The position numbers were made by a program, and so were the translations under genes. The notes beneath the pieces were generated by a model. The model was not told the DNA's origin. It ran no database searches and worked only from the letters and a program-made list of their open reading frames with translations. From Cristatella mucedo (Eukaryota; Bryozoa; Phylactolaemata; Cristatellidae): a stretch of DNA of 61,500 bases. This document shows positions 35,976-45,657 of this stretch, piece after piece; within the stretch, counting starts at the first letter, position 1; every line of letters starts with the position of its first letter. The stretch lies in assembly GCA_009760855.2 (NCBI GenBank), contig WPIO01000069.1:1603501-1665000 (forward strand), written 5' to 3'.

Positions 35976-36709
35976 ACACAACCCGAATACGTTTGTAATT
36001 ATTCGAGGAGGTAGCTACTCTACTGCCTAAAAACGAACGGTTAAGACTTCACGTAAGAAAAATAAAAAAGCAAGGTTTTTGAAGTTTTTGCTTTGAGTGT
36101 TCTCCGGATTTTTCAAAAGTGACTTTGTTTACGCATCCACCACAATTGTATGGTATCACGAATGCTATGCCACCACTTCACTACTCAGTCAATAGTCTAG
36201 TAGAAATTAACCCTAATATGTATCACTAGAAGTAAGGTAATCGCCTTTCTCACCATGTTTGTTATTCCTAACAACTCATCGATTAGCAAAATTTTGCTAA
36301 GCAGTTGAGAGTGTACGGTTTTCGTAACGGACATCATGCCAAGCGTTATTTACGCAATCATTTTTCATACTGAGCCTGCTATCAGTTTCGAAAGACCGAA
36401 TTGCATAAGAGTTGTGATAAAATTCCAATTCAAGAATCGAAAGACACATAAGTAAGCTCAATATGATGAATCTAACTAGGCTTGTTTCAGCTCTAGACCT
36501 CTTGTGGGACACTGCTGAATATGGTTCCCATAAATGAACGTATTTTTAAAAGTTCTTTATTTCTCTCAAATGTCAAACCGCACCACTAAATAATGTGTGG
36601 TATTTTATTTAGGCTGGCTATTTTTTATTTAAATAACAAGGAAGGTTCAAGCTGTAATACGCTGACCACTTAAGTTTCCTTGTCTAAAACCGGCTGCTTA
36701 AATGAAAGC
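35976..36709. other. No recognised feature
   Basis: DNA between two SINE-2 copies, with no family match and a 71-aa minus open frame of no clear meaning. Confidence 0.3.
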
Positions 36710-36711
36710 TA

Positions 36712-36888
36712 GATAAATCCTAGCTGATTAGACAGCCTCTTTTTGTATAGCGACAGAAGACCCTTTACGGCTATCACCACCGCTTGCAGGGGCGATAAGG
36801 AATCGCCCACCGCAGGAATCGATCCCACTACCTCGGGGCCGAGGTCGTGAAAGCAACCGCCTTACGTAGTTTGCCAACACGGCTCAAA
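36712..36888 (-). mobile_element. SINE-2 copy 3, minus strand
   Basis: On the minus strand it shows GAGCCGTGTTGGCAAACTAC, GGTAGTGGGATCGATTCCTG (B box), CGGTGGTGATAGCCGTAAAG, GTCGCTATACAAAAAGAGGC and the TCAGCTAGGATTTAT end. It is full length, in the same orientation as copy 2. Confidence 0.88.
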
Positions 36889-37124
36889 CATGCATGATGC
36901 AGATTAAGGTAGAAACAGGGTCATTTCCAAATTTTAGATGTGGCAGCTGCAAGCATTTGAATAAAGAACCGTTCTTTTGATCAAGGTTAGATAATGTCAT
37001 CGGTATTACAGTTTAGAGAAAAGTGTTTTATGTTAAATGAACACAAATTGCAAGGAATTGAGCGATCATCGGCAACTGGCTGCAAACTGGGCACCTAAAA
37101 ATAGACCTTGGAGAGAGTAGCCAA

Positions 37125-37560
37125 TGTCTACCTGACGACTAGTTGTACTTGCTTGAGAAATATCACCGTACAACAGCTATTAGGGTTCATTCGTGACCTG
37201 CTGAGAGCACTTAAGAGCTCTACAGAATCATAGTTTTGCCGCATGACACATACTTATTCAATGTAATTACGCATTTTCAGCAGAACTTATGCCATGATAC
37301 AGTAATCATATGTTGAATTCTCTTCCAGGATCTTGAATATACCAAGTATACAATTAATTTCTCATGGTTTCTTAAACAAACCTTATTCATTCTTTATTTA
37401 TATTTTGACGAACAAGGTTGCTCTTTAGTATTATTGACATGATTGCATTCGACAAGCTTGAGCTTAAACAGCCACTCAAGACACTGAGTTAGCATCTGCA
37501 CGGGTTTTTATTACGCGTATGAACCTAGCTTCTCAGCATTACCACCTAAGTCAAAATAGA
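37125..37560 (+). repeat. R5 dispersed repeat (copy 1)
   Basis: It matches 58325-58740 in the same orientation: GACGACTAGTTGTACTTGC, TTCGTGACCTGCTGAGAGCA, AGAGCTCTACA, GAACAAGGTTGCTCT, GCATTCGACAAGCTTGAGCT and GCACGGGTTTTTATTAC. No coding motif was seen. Confidence 0.65.
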
Positions 37561-37569
37561 TCCTAAAGT

Positions 37570-38625
37570 TTGGTTGTGTCAGCGGCTGGGGATCATAAGA
37601 AATACTTGAAACTGACTCTTTATTTGCATTGAGAAGAAACTATAAGAATGCATGCAAGGACTAATTGAATATATCGCACACGTTGATCAATGAATAAAGG
37701 TATTGAAACACGATCAGAAAGTCGGTCCAAGGTTAAGAACATTGAAACACGACCTGTTGCAGAAATCCCAAACAAACTAAGTAATACTCAAAACATTAAA
37801 AAGAACCATTTCTTAGCTTAAAAACAAAATGTACTGCAACGGAGAATATATTTTGGTGCGAAATTCAAGAGTGTTTGGCGAGAAGTCAACTTTGCCGAAA
37901 CTTTCCTCAGATAGATTGGCAACCAGTCAATGCTGCAGTACTGCTTAGCTAACAGACACGTCGACTGAGTGCTGTTGGTTGCCATCTTGGTAGGGCCTCG
38001 TTCTTATGTTTTTAAACAAAGGCCGTTTTCCAAACCAGCTATAGCTTGATCGTTTCTCTTGGACGTGCTATAACTAATCCATATTTCTGGTCAATGTCTT
38101 AATGTAAATTGGGGGCCCTAGCCAATCGAAGTCCTTCCTAACAAAAGCCTGGATTTATTAAGTGAAACTCTTACTCTTAAAACGTTTTACAGCAGCCTAA
38201 AAATTTCTGCACAGCATTTCCCAGTAGGTGTATACCTATGCGAGTTAAATCTCTCAATGAAAACAATTAAGACATGTCTTAAGCTAGAGGGTGTTGTGGA
38301 AGACTCATTGCTATTGCTGGTTAAACCTTGGTAGTCATAACTTTTAGCAACTCCTGTGACAGTTTATCGGGATTGACTAACTAAGCCATTTCCATTTGTG
38401 CTCATCAGGGCAGCATACAGCAGGATACTGCAGAACTCTAGCTGGACTTGGCTCAGCACGCTGAGATATAGCAAACAGTTCTAATGTTCTGGCCACTTGA
38501 GCTGCATCGATGAAGATGTTGGCGGCCGATAGGTTGGTTAGGCTGATTATATCAAGGTGTTCATCTGGTCTTAAATGTTGGCCACAGCAGCCAGAGCACT
38601 GGTCATCTCCATGTCGATCGTTGAA
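37570..38625 (-). repeat. R6, right arm of the inverted duplication
   Basis: This is the partner of 34640-35645. It lies between R5 and the FRS2-like exon. The segment near 38560-38625 (minus) keeps a short open frame, STIDMEMTSALAA, that parallels STIEIESDRALSAA in the left arm. Confidence 0.72.
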
Positions 38626-38746
38626 TACTCACACCTGCTTGACTGGACCTTTGATTTTCAGCTAACAGCTGATTTCCTGACAATGCATTCAGTGAGCCGG
38701 GCTGACTGCTGCTGACTGGGCTGGCTGCTGAAAATTGCAGACTGTG

Positions 38747-39058
38747 CTAGGACTGCCGTATGTCATCCGTGCAGCAGGACACAACTATGTCCGGTGACGT
38801 TGTTAAGCTGATGTCTGCTGCTGCAAAGGAGGCTGTGTTTGCTGCAGCTGCACCTGCCGTGCAGTAGTCTGCCGTTGTGTATGTCATCCACTGCTGCTGC
38901 TGCTGCCATCGGTATGCACTGAATGCCCCTGCCCAGACAGGTTCTCGGCCGCCAGAGCAGCCTCGATCAACGAAGTTGCTGTAGCCGCGCTGCCGTATGT
39001 GCAAGCTGCCAGGCGCTCGAGGTTCTGCTGCTGCCGCCGGGACTATTGCATCAGCCAC
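38747..39058 (-). CDS. Open frame downstream of the PTB exon, shifted frame
   Basis: It overlaps the end of the PTB frame in another phase and is open for 103 aa. It is alanine- and serine-rich with a QQQQQ run (RGYSNFVDRGCSGG near its middle). It could be the continued FRS2-like tail reached by a frameshift or an intron, or simply CAG-rich DNA that is open in several frames. The PTB frame itself also continues with only scattered stops here. I favour non-coding but cannot exclude a tail exon. Confidence 0.2.
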   Translation of the reverse strand: MADAIVPAAAAEPRAPGSLHIRQRGYSNFVDRGCSGGREPVWAGAFSAYRWQQQQQWMTYTTADYCTAGAAAANTASFAAADISLTTSPDIVVSCCTDDIRQS

Positions 39059-39504
39059 GGCCCACTATGGCCATTTTCCACCGGAGGTCTGCTATCACGC
39101 AAGCGCTCTTTGACAGTTCGATATAGCTCGTGCTTGCGAGCACATTTGAACTTGAGACAGTGGCATTCGCCAGAGCCTGGTATGCCAATTTCGAGCATGA
39201 AGTGTCCCTCGTCAGAGAAGCCGAACCGGGTGATGAAGCAGAGCGGCCACTCGGTCACATGTTTTTTGCTGAGGCCAGCACCTTTCATATGCCTGAGCGA
39301 TAACCGGTCTGCTGTAACCTGCAGGTAGCCCCTGCACATAGGGACGTTGCCATCGTCCAGCTGCTGCACATAGAACGAGCTGCTGCCAATGCCACTGTCG
39401 TTGCTGTCGCTGCTGCCCCTGCTGTTGTCTCTGTCGCTCGAGGTCCGATCGCTGCAGGTAAGTTCATCAGCCACTTCGGCGTGAAAGCTAGCGATGCACC
39501 CCAT
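39043..39504 (-). CDS. FRS2-like adaptor, N-terminal exon with PTB domain
   Basis: The ATG is placed at 39504 because it yields MGCIAS: Gly2 for N-myristoylation and Cys3 for palmitoylation, as in membrane-anchored FRS2 proteins. Residues 18-43 form a Ser/Asp-rich linker. Residues 44-136 match an IRS-type phosphotyrosine-binding (PTB) domain, with FYVQQLDDGN, EWPLCFITRFGF (85-96) and FKCARKHEL (119-127), the last being the most typical block of FRS2 PTBs. The known family role is docking of FGF/neurotrophin receptors and recruitment of Grb2 and Shp2 at the plasma membrane. A pyrimidine-rich tract ending CTTCTTTCAAAG lies just upstream and could be a 3' splice site. The frame stops after 153 aa, whereas FRS2 proteins have long tails. 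Either splicing leaves before the stop, or this is a short or broken copy. Assignment is from family knowledge, not a search. Confidence 0.8.
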   Translation of the reverse strand: MGCIASFHAEVADELTCSDRTSSDRDNSRGSSDSNDSGIGSSSFYVQQLDDGNVPMCRGYLQVTADRLSLRHMKGAGLSKKHVTEWPLCFITRFGFSDEGHFMLEIGIPGSGECHCLKFKCARKHELYRTVKERLRDSRPPVENGHSGPWLMQ

Positions 39505-39639
39505 GACCTTTGAAAGAAGCAGACACAGCAGGTCACATGAGACCGTGGTGAGCAAGATTGAAACTCTCGGATCGAAGGCCAGCCAGAGACTAGGCACAGC
39601 AAATATTTGGACTTAATAGAAACCTAACATGATAACATA

Positions 39640-39990
39640 AAACATAGTCAAGCAAGAGCACACAGTTGGCATTCAATCCCTTGAAACCTGTTTAAGATGC
39701 AGCTGTTTGATGGGCAGCTGTCGGAGTGCAAGCACGTCGGAATTGGGCCCCTCAGTGGATGCAAAGCACCTCTCTGTGGGAAGGCTAGTGCTAAGGGCAA
39801 GCAACTGAGGAACAGGGCAGAGAGAGCAAAAGGAGCAACAGCAACTCTGCAGCAGCAGCAGCAACTGCAGAATTGACAGCGGTCAGAGGAGCAACAGTAA
39901 GTAGCTGGAATTTGAGCACCAGCAGCATAAACAGCAACAGCATTGCAATGTAATAGATCTCCATCCGTAATTCCATAAAGCTGCAATGAC
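39640..39990. repeat. CAG/CTG-rich low-complexity stretch
   Basis: Clusters of CAGCAG and AGCAACAGC occur near 39835-39900 and 39920-39945. Minus open frames here are Leu/Cys runs from CTG/TGC repetition and look non-coding. Confidence 0.5.
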
Positions 39991-39999
39991 AATGTGTGA

Positions 40000-40390
40000 C
40001 TTAAGCATAGTAAACTCACCAAAGCTTAAGCAGCATTCAATAGGCAACATTATACATTTCATGCAACACAGACAAAGTGTGAAACCGAGCAGAGTCAAGA
40101 GAGTAGTAGTGATAGCGAGTAACATTGAAGTAGCACCTCAGAATGGCTGGAAAAGATGTGCCATAGTCGGCAACTGGTGAGTAGATGTCACTGTAAAATT
40201 GTGGAAATGATTTACACCGTCTTGGATCTGCTGAGCAAAGGCTTCTCTAGCCAACGGTTTATAAGCTGAAAAACAGCACAGCAAATGTATTGCCCTTGCA
40301 GGACCTGAAGGCACAAAGAGGTCGAAACGTGTGCAGCAGTTCAGCTAAGGATGGAGGAGCCAAACCACAGCCAGCCTAGTGGGTCAGCAT
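40000..40390 (-). mobile_element. LINE-B 3' end fragment, minus strand
   Basis: The minus-strand text matches the LINE-B RT end and 3' UTR: GGCTCCTCCATCCTTAGCTG then AACTGCTGCAC near 40345-40365, CTTCAGGTCCTGC near 40305, and a decayed 3' UTR to about 40000. Confidence 0.65.
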
Positions 40391-40399
40391 ACTATTAAG

Positions 40400-40495
40400 A
40401 ATAATAATACATTGGATGTAGTGCCCCCAAAGAACTCAATCTCCTTATAGGCACTTTACATTTCCTGCGAAAGAAGCGAAATCGTAAGAACTTTA
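40400..40495 (-). mobile_element. LINE-A terminal 3' fragment, minus strand
   Basis: The AATAATAATAC tail is followed by the inverted hairpin region (GTGCCCCCAAAGAACTCAAT then TAGGCACTTTACATTTCC). Only about 95 bp are present. Confidence 0.7.
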
Positions 40496-40704
40496 ATCTA
40501 TGTCTTTGATTAACCACAGCCATCCCAGCTCTTTATTCAATTGAGATATTTGGTTAAACGTTTATGACTTTCAAATTAGCCTCTCAAAATTTTCGAAGAA
40601 AGCTGCCCTGGACTAAGAGCTTTACTTTGGTAGGCAAGCTAAAGGTAATTACACTAATCTATCCAAGAAAAAACTAGAGAGTTGGTTAAATTTTGGCAGC
40701 CACT

Positions 40705-40815
40705 ATACAATAGTACACTTGACATTGCACCCTCAGAAAACTGGATCTCTTTCTAGGCACTTAACAATTGCTGCAAAAGAAGCACGATCAAATGGCTAGT
40801 GGTTGAATCCTCGAT
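40705..40815 (-). mobile_element. LINE-A terminal 3' fragment, minus strand
   Basis: GTACACTTGACATTGCACCC then TTTCTAGGCACTTAACAATT are the inverted end of LINE-A without a clear ATT tail. It abuts a plus-strand LINE-A at 40820. Confidence 0.65.
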
Positions 40816-40819
40816 GGAC

Positions 40820-41715
40820 AAAAAGAACTCAAAATCGGCTCTGCTGGCATACCTCCTGTTGAATCTGCATGAAATCCATGTGTCATGCTCCAAAGTGATC
40901 TTTCAGTAGGCAACAATATCAGCTCCACATTGGAGTCAGCCTACTTACAGCTACATAACAATGCTACGCTTCAAGCTTATTTAGATAGGGATACCTCAAG
41001 TAAGTTGACCCATGCGTTGGCGTGCTCTGGCCTTGACTTCTGTAACTCACTGCTTGCAGGCCTACCGCAATGCTCAATCAGGCACGTATCGCTCTTGCAA
41101 GACTCGGCAGCTAGGCTTGTCTGCCGTCAGCTTCGCAGTTACAACATCACACCACTTCTCGCCAACCTGCACTGGCTACCAGTCAAGCGGCAGATCGACT
41201 TAAAGGTTTTATTTCACACTTGTAGGTGCCATTGTTCTTTGGCACCAACCTACCTATAAGATCTACTCCCCCACCAGGCTAAGCATCCTACCGCCTACTT
41301 TTCGGAAACAAACTGTTTACCTATACCTCATACAAACCTCAAATCCTTTGGAGACCATGCATTTAGTTGGTATGCTCCCACAGCCTGTAACTCATTCCCG
41401 ACTTGCTACACAACACCCCCTGACTTGAACACACTTAAAACGAACTTTAAAACACACATATTTAGGACAGCAGTTACTGTGTTCCTGTGATTCGTTCTTA
41501 ATGTGCTTGTGAGTGCTGACACTGGGCATGCTGCAACAAACCACATTTGCATACTGACCCTGTGCATCTCACCTCTAAACATGTCATTGATGTTGTTTAC
41601 CAAGCATGATACCAGTCACCATTCAATCGTTTTTCCCTTCCAGCAAATCTAAAGCGCCTAGAAAGAGATATAGTGCTTTGACGATGCTTTATCGAGTGTA
41701 TTATTATTATTACAA
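40820..41715 (+). mobile_element. LINE-A copy, plus strand, RT C-terminus to 3' end
   Basis: It starts at AAAATCGGCTCTGCTGG (KIGSA in RT), passes through VMLQSDLSVGNNISST and LLQDSAARLVCRQLRS (open frame 40885-41259), and then the 3' UTR. It ends in the hairpin at about 41650-41692 and ATTATTATTATT. The initial stretch has a stop (ESA* for ESARN). Confidence 0.85.
40885..41259 (+). pseudogene. RT C-terminal ORF remnant of LINE-A
   Basis: 124 residues of the LINE-A RT tail remain open: SAYLQLHNNATLQAYLDRDT, CSGLDFCNSLLAGLP and LLANLHWLPVKRQIDLKVLF. The palm domain is missing, so it has no activity. Confidence 0.75.
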
Positions 41716-41766
41716 GCATTCTTTCAATTACCAGTATTATTATGCTTTTGATGCACACTAATAGGT

Positions 41767-41958
41767 TTATTTCTTCTCTAAGTAATGAAATCCAGCTCTA
41801 GCATATCTCTTAAAGATACTTTAGAAGAGGTTTGGAATCGACTTCCGACTCTTGTCGTTTAGTTATTTCTTCTCTAAGTAATGAAATCCAGCTCTAGCAT
41901 ATCTCTTAAAGATACTTTAGAAGAGGTTTGGAATCGACTTCCGACTCTTGTCGTTTAG
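41767..41958 (+). repeat. Perfect 96-bp tandem duplication
   Basis: Copies 41767-41862 and 41863-41958 are identical over all 96 bases. Both begin TTATTTCTTCTCTAAG and end CTCTTGTCGTTTAG. The unit lies just after a LINE-A tail. Confidence 0.95.
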
Positions 41959-42329
41959 TTAAGCCTGCATTTAACAACAAATCAGTCGCTCACCTTTCAT
42001 TTCATTCGTAAGCTTATACTGACCGACACAGCCTGCTACTTATATCCTGCAGGCGTCTCGTGCATCATCACTAGACGAAATTTAAAAAGAAGCAATTCGC
42101 TCTCAGCATTACCTCAGACCTCGTCGATTGACCTTGATTTGCTCAGACAAGCACCTGAGCACTTTTACACTGAGCACTTTGTACCAAACCAAACAACGAA
42201 TTTCCCATCCAGCGTTTTTAAAACAAATAAGAAGTAATTGAGTTCTCAAATTTTGCAATCAATTCTCACTATTCTTACTATTAATGCTGTGTCTAGTAAT
42301 ATACTTAATTTTTCCGATGTATCCAAGCT

Positions 42330-42450
42330 ATGCCTGCTGCCTGCAGATGTTACCACTAACCATTTGGTAATGCTTTGTATGTGACTTATTTAAAGTGCCT
42401 AGAAAGAGATTCAGTTCTCTGAGGGTTCTGTACAAATAATATTATAACCT
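42330..42450 (+). mobile_element. LINE-A 3' end remnant, plus strand
   Basis: CTGCAGATGTTACCACTAAC is followed by the hairpin AAAGTGCCTAGAAAGAGATT..GTTCTCTGAGGG and an ATAATATTAT tail. The middle of the 3' UTR is lost. Confidence 0.65.
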
Positions 42451-42507
42451 TCAATAAACTCTTCAGGCTGTAAATAAGACCTACACGTAAGTATACATTT
42501 TAGTGTA

Positions 42508-42672
42508 TACAGTAGACTCTACCCACAATGCATGCCTCATCAAGGTACACTTCGGTAATAAGAGCACTTGTTTCAAGCAGGATTGTATGCAAAAGTCTAT
42601 AGGGATTGGCTATCATCCTGCTGGCTTCAAACAGGAACAAGTGTAGCTATTGCATGCTTCAGGAATCTACTA
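42508..42672. mobile_element. MITE candidate with pogo/Tigger-like ends
   Basis: The left end TA-CAGTAGACTCTACC and right end GGAATCTACT-AT are imperfect inverted repeats. Inside, GCATGC and CACTTGTTTCAAGCAGGAT face their complements (ATCCTGCTGGC..AAACAGGAACAAGTG and GCATGC). The TA flank and CAGT start fit Tc1/mariner-pogo elements. It has no coding content and is about 163 bp. Confidence 0.55.
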
Positions 42673-43029
42673 TCGGCATCTCACTACTTTCTAACTTTTG
42701 TACTGCAATGTGCTAGCATATAGTAGTCAAGCAAGCAGTGCAATGAACCGTAAAAGCTTGGATAGATAAGGCGTTGAGTTTTTTAACTGGAAGTCAATCC
42801 ATGCCTACTATAATTGACACTCTCCCGACATAGGCTAACCTCTTCAGCCTCCTGTGAGCAGGTTTTTATCGATCATCTGCCGAACTGGTTCTGCAACGAT
42901 CACAATCACAGGCTCGTCAGTGCTAGACCAGCTATCGTGTTTTCAAAATGTTTTGACCTGAAATGGACTGTCGGATGCTATACGAAATCTGGAAAGATTT
43001 TCCTCGAGCAGGGAACTTCCTATAACTTC

Positions 43030-43815
43030 CCAATTTTATGCAACTGTGCTCTCCATTTCTTCTTTGCAAGCCTCCTTCTCTCCCCACTAAGTCTATATCT
43101 CCCTCCCACTCTCTTTCTCCCTCATGCCACTCTCCCTCCTTCCTCTTCAATTCCCTTTCTACCACTGCTCTCTCCCTCTCCTGTCTCACTCTTTTAATCC
43201 GTCTCTATATTTTCCGGGAAAGTAGAGGCATTTAAAGAGTTTAGAAAGCGTAAAAGCGTCTCGCACTAAGCAACTCAGGCACCATAGCGATGGCTCCAGA
43301 ATCAGAGGAAACACCGGCAGCTAAGCAGTCATGCATAGCACTGTCATACTGGGCTAGCAGTCGACGCCTGTCACGTGTCAATTACCAGCTCGGAAGAACA
43401 TCATTGCTGGTACACAAATGCTACTAAAATGGAAGCAGTAGCTCCTATGCACAGTGGGAGGTGATAATGTTTTGAGAATCCCCAGGCAAGCGCTCCACAA
43501 ACGTTGACTTCCGGCGAGAACAGGCACTGTGACTGCTGGACTACCGCCTGGCAGGAGCCGGCAGTCGCAACGCAGCCACCTAACGCAACGCGTTGCACGC
43601 TGAGTGCAAAACACACCGTGCTGACGCAAAAAGCCGCCTGATATCAAAATTCACCAATAACGTGCAGCGCCGGGGCGGGTCGGAGGGAGCGGCGGCACGC
43701 GACGCGTGCTGCTAATGACGCACGCCGCCGCACTGCCCTGGCTCTCTCGGGGATCTTTTGGCAGTGCCGACTTAGCCAGCGTAGCGCCGGCCAGTCCAAG
43801 AGCCACACCCCAACT
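43030..43815 (+). repeat. R3 dispersed repeat, copy A
   Basis: It matches 45400-46345 and 58765-59405. A pyrimidine-rich head (CTCTCCCTC..) is followed by GTAGAGGCATTTAAAGAGTT, GAGGAAACACCGGC, GGGCTAGCAGTCGACGCC, AATTACCAGCTCGGAA, TACTAAAATGGAAGCAGTAG and GGGGATCTTTTGGCAGTG, ending GCGCCGGCCAGTCC. A 27-bp minisatellite follows at once. Confidence 0.82.
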
Positions 43816-44030
43816 GCAATACTCACTGCACTACCGCCGCTAGGCACCTAGGCACTAACGCCGCTCTGCGCCTAAGGCACACTGCAGTAGCTCGAAGCCT
43901 AAGGCGCCCTAACGCCGCTCGGCGCCTACGGCTCGCTACAGCCGCTCGGCGCCTACGGCTCACTACAGCCGCTCGGCGCCTACGGTATACTACCACGGGT
44001 CGGTGCCGTCTCTCTGTGCCTACGAAGCTC

Positions 44031-44107
44031 TCTAGCGCCTAGAAAGAGATTAAGTTCTCTGAGGGCGCTTTATCAAGTGCAATATTATTATTATTATTAT
44101 TATTAGC
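44031..44107 (+). mobile_element. LINE-A terminal hairpin fragment in the minisatellite
   Basis: Only the last 75 bp of LINE-A are present: AGCGCCTAGAAAGAGATTAA, TTCTCTGAGGGCGCTTTATC and seven ATT units. It is an extreme 5' truncation and shows that the hairpin plus tail suffices to mark an insertion. Confidence 0.88.
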
Positions 44108-44935
44108 TGCTGAGCGCCTACTAACTACCGTGCCGTAACTAACGTGCCGTCGCTCTGCGCCAGCTGTGCACTGCCGCCGCTCGAAGCTTCCGGCACATTC
44201 ACCAGTTCGGCACCAGTGGCACACTACCGCCGCTCGGCGCCTACGGAACACTACGGCGCTCGGGGCCTACGGCGCACTACGGCTGCTCCAAGCCTACGCA
44301 CTTCTGCCGCTCAGTGCCTATGGCCGCACTGCCGGCGCCTATGGCACACACTACCGGAGCTCAGAGCTCCCGCCGGCCGCACCTACGTGGCAATACCATC
44401 GGTCTGAGCCTACGGCACACCACCGGCGACTATGGTGCACTACCTCTGATCGGCGTCTACGGATCCTATGGTACACTACTGCTGCTCGGCGCCTACGGCA
44501 CATAACAGCAGCTCCAAGCCTATGGCGAACTACCGCAGCTCTGCGGCTACGGCCCCCAACGCCCCTCCTTGCCTTCGGCACACTGCCACAGCTCGGCGCC
44601 CAAGGCACACTGCTGCCGCCCCCCACACACGGCACGCTATGGCCGCTGAGCCTGCGGCACACTACCACAGCTCCGAAGCTACGGCTCACTACCGACGCTC
44701 AGTGCCTGCGGTGCACTGTCGCTGCGCCAGGCCTTCTGTGCACTGCAGTTGCTAGGCGCCTATGCACTACCACTGCTGCGGGCCTTCGGCTCACTACCAC
44801 GGCTCCACGCCAACGGCACCTTACCACCGCTAGGCGCCTACGGTGCACTACCGCCGCTCGGAGCCTATGGCGAACTACCGCCGCGTTCACCGCCGTCGCT
44901 CCGCTCTACGGAGCGCTACGGCCGCTCCGTGCCTA

Positions 44936-45115
44936 CGTGATGGCACACTAGGTAAAGCAGTTGCTTTCACGATCTCGATGCCGAGGTCGTGGGTTCGATT
45001 CCTGTGGTGGGCGATGCTTTATCGCCACTGCAAGCGGTGGTGAGCGCCGTGAAGGCTCTTCTGTCGCTATGCAAAAAGAGGCTGTAAAATCAGCTAGGAT
45101 TTATTTATATTATTT
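44936..45115 (+). mobile_element. SINE-2 copy 4, well preserved
   Basis: TGATGGCACACTAGG (A-box-like) and GTGGGTTCGATTCC (canonical B box) are followed by ATCGCCACTGCAAGCGGTGG, AAGGCTCTTCTGTCGCTATG, AAAAAGAGGCTG and TCAGCTAGGATTTATTTATA. It has the best B box of the seven copies and is inserted in the 27-bp minisatellite, which resumes on its right. Confidence 0.92.
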
Positions 45116-45189
45116 ATTACTACCGCCGCTCTGAGCCTACGGCGAACTACAGCCGCTCGGTGCCAACGTGCACTACCACCAATCTAGAT

Positions 45190-45370
45190 ATAATCTATGG
45201 TCAAAGCTGGATAAACACCGATGCGCTGGAGTAAAACCGTAAACATTACAAAGGAGTAAAGGAATGCAGCTTATTCAGTTGTAATTAAGTCTAATGTATT
45301 CGGTAAGTTTCTTCTCTTTCAAATTAAGAGCAATCGTTAGCATGAGTAACTCCATCCACTAAATGTCGCT
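45190..45370 (-). repeat. R7 dispersed repeat (copy 2)
   Basis: The reverse complement matches 34195-34345 (AGTGGATGGAGTTACTCATG, TTTACTCCAGCGCATCGG, TTGACCATAGATTA). Confidence 0.55.
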
Positions 45371-45399
45371 GATCATCACCCTGATGAAGACCCAGGCAA

Positions 45400-45489
45400 G
45401 TTGCAATTCCTCTTTATTTCTGTCTCTTTAACTCCCACTATCTTTCCCATTTTCTCAGCCGTTTTTGTCTGCCTGTTTATCGCTCTACT

Positions 45490-45551
<62 letters not shown>

Positions 45552-45591
45552 CCAGTCAGTCTATTTCTCTCTCACTCTCTTTCTCCCTCAC

Positions 45592-45657
<66 letters not shown>

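Larger units (their letters stand above)
43820..45180 (+). repeat. 27-bp minisatellite, interrupted by LINE-A and SINE-2
   Basis: The unit is about GGCGCCTACGGCTCACTACA + GCCGCTC. Three near-exact units stand at 43921-44001. Others vary but keep the phase of 27. Because 27 is divisible by three, long frames stay open on both strands (261 aa at 44166-44951), reading as 9-residue repeats. LINE-A (44031-44105) and SINE-2 (44936-45115) have inserted into it. Confidence 0.88.

Noticed and set aside
44166-44951. 261-aa plus-strand ORF as a gene
   Set aside because: It lies wholly in a 27-bp tandem array that keeps several frames open on both strands.
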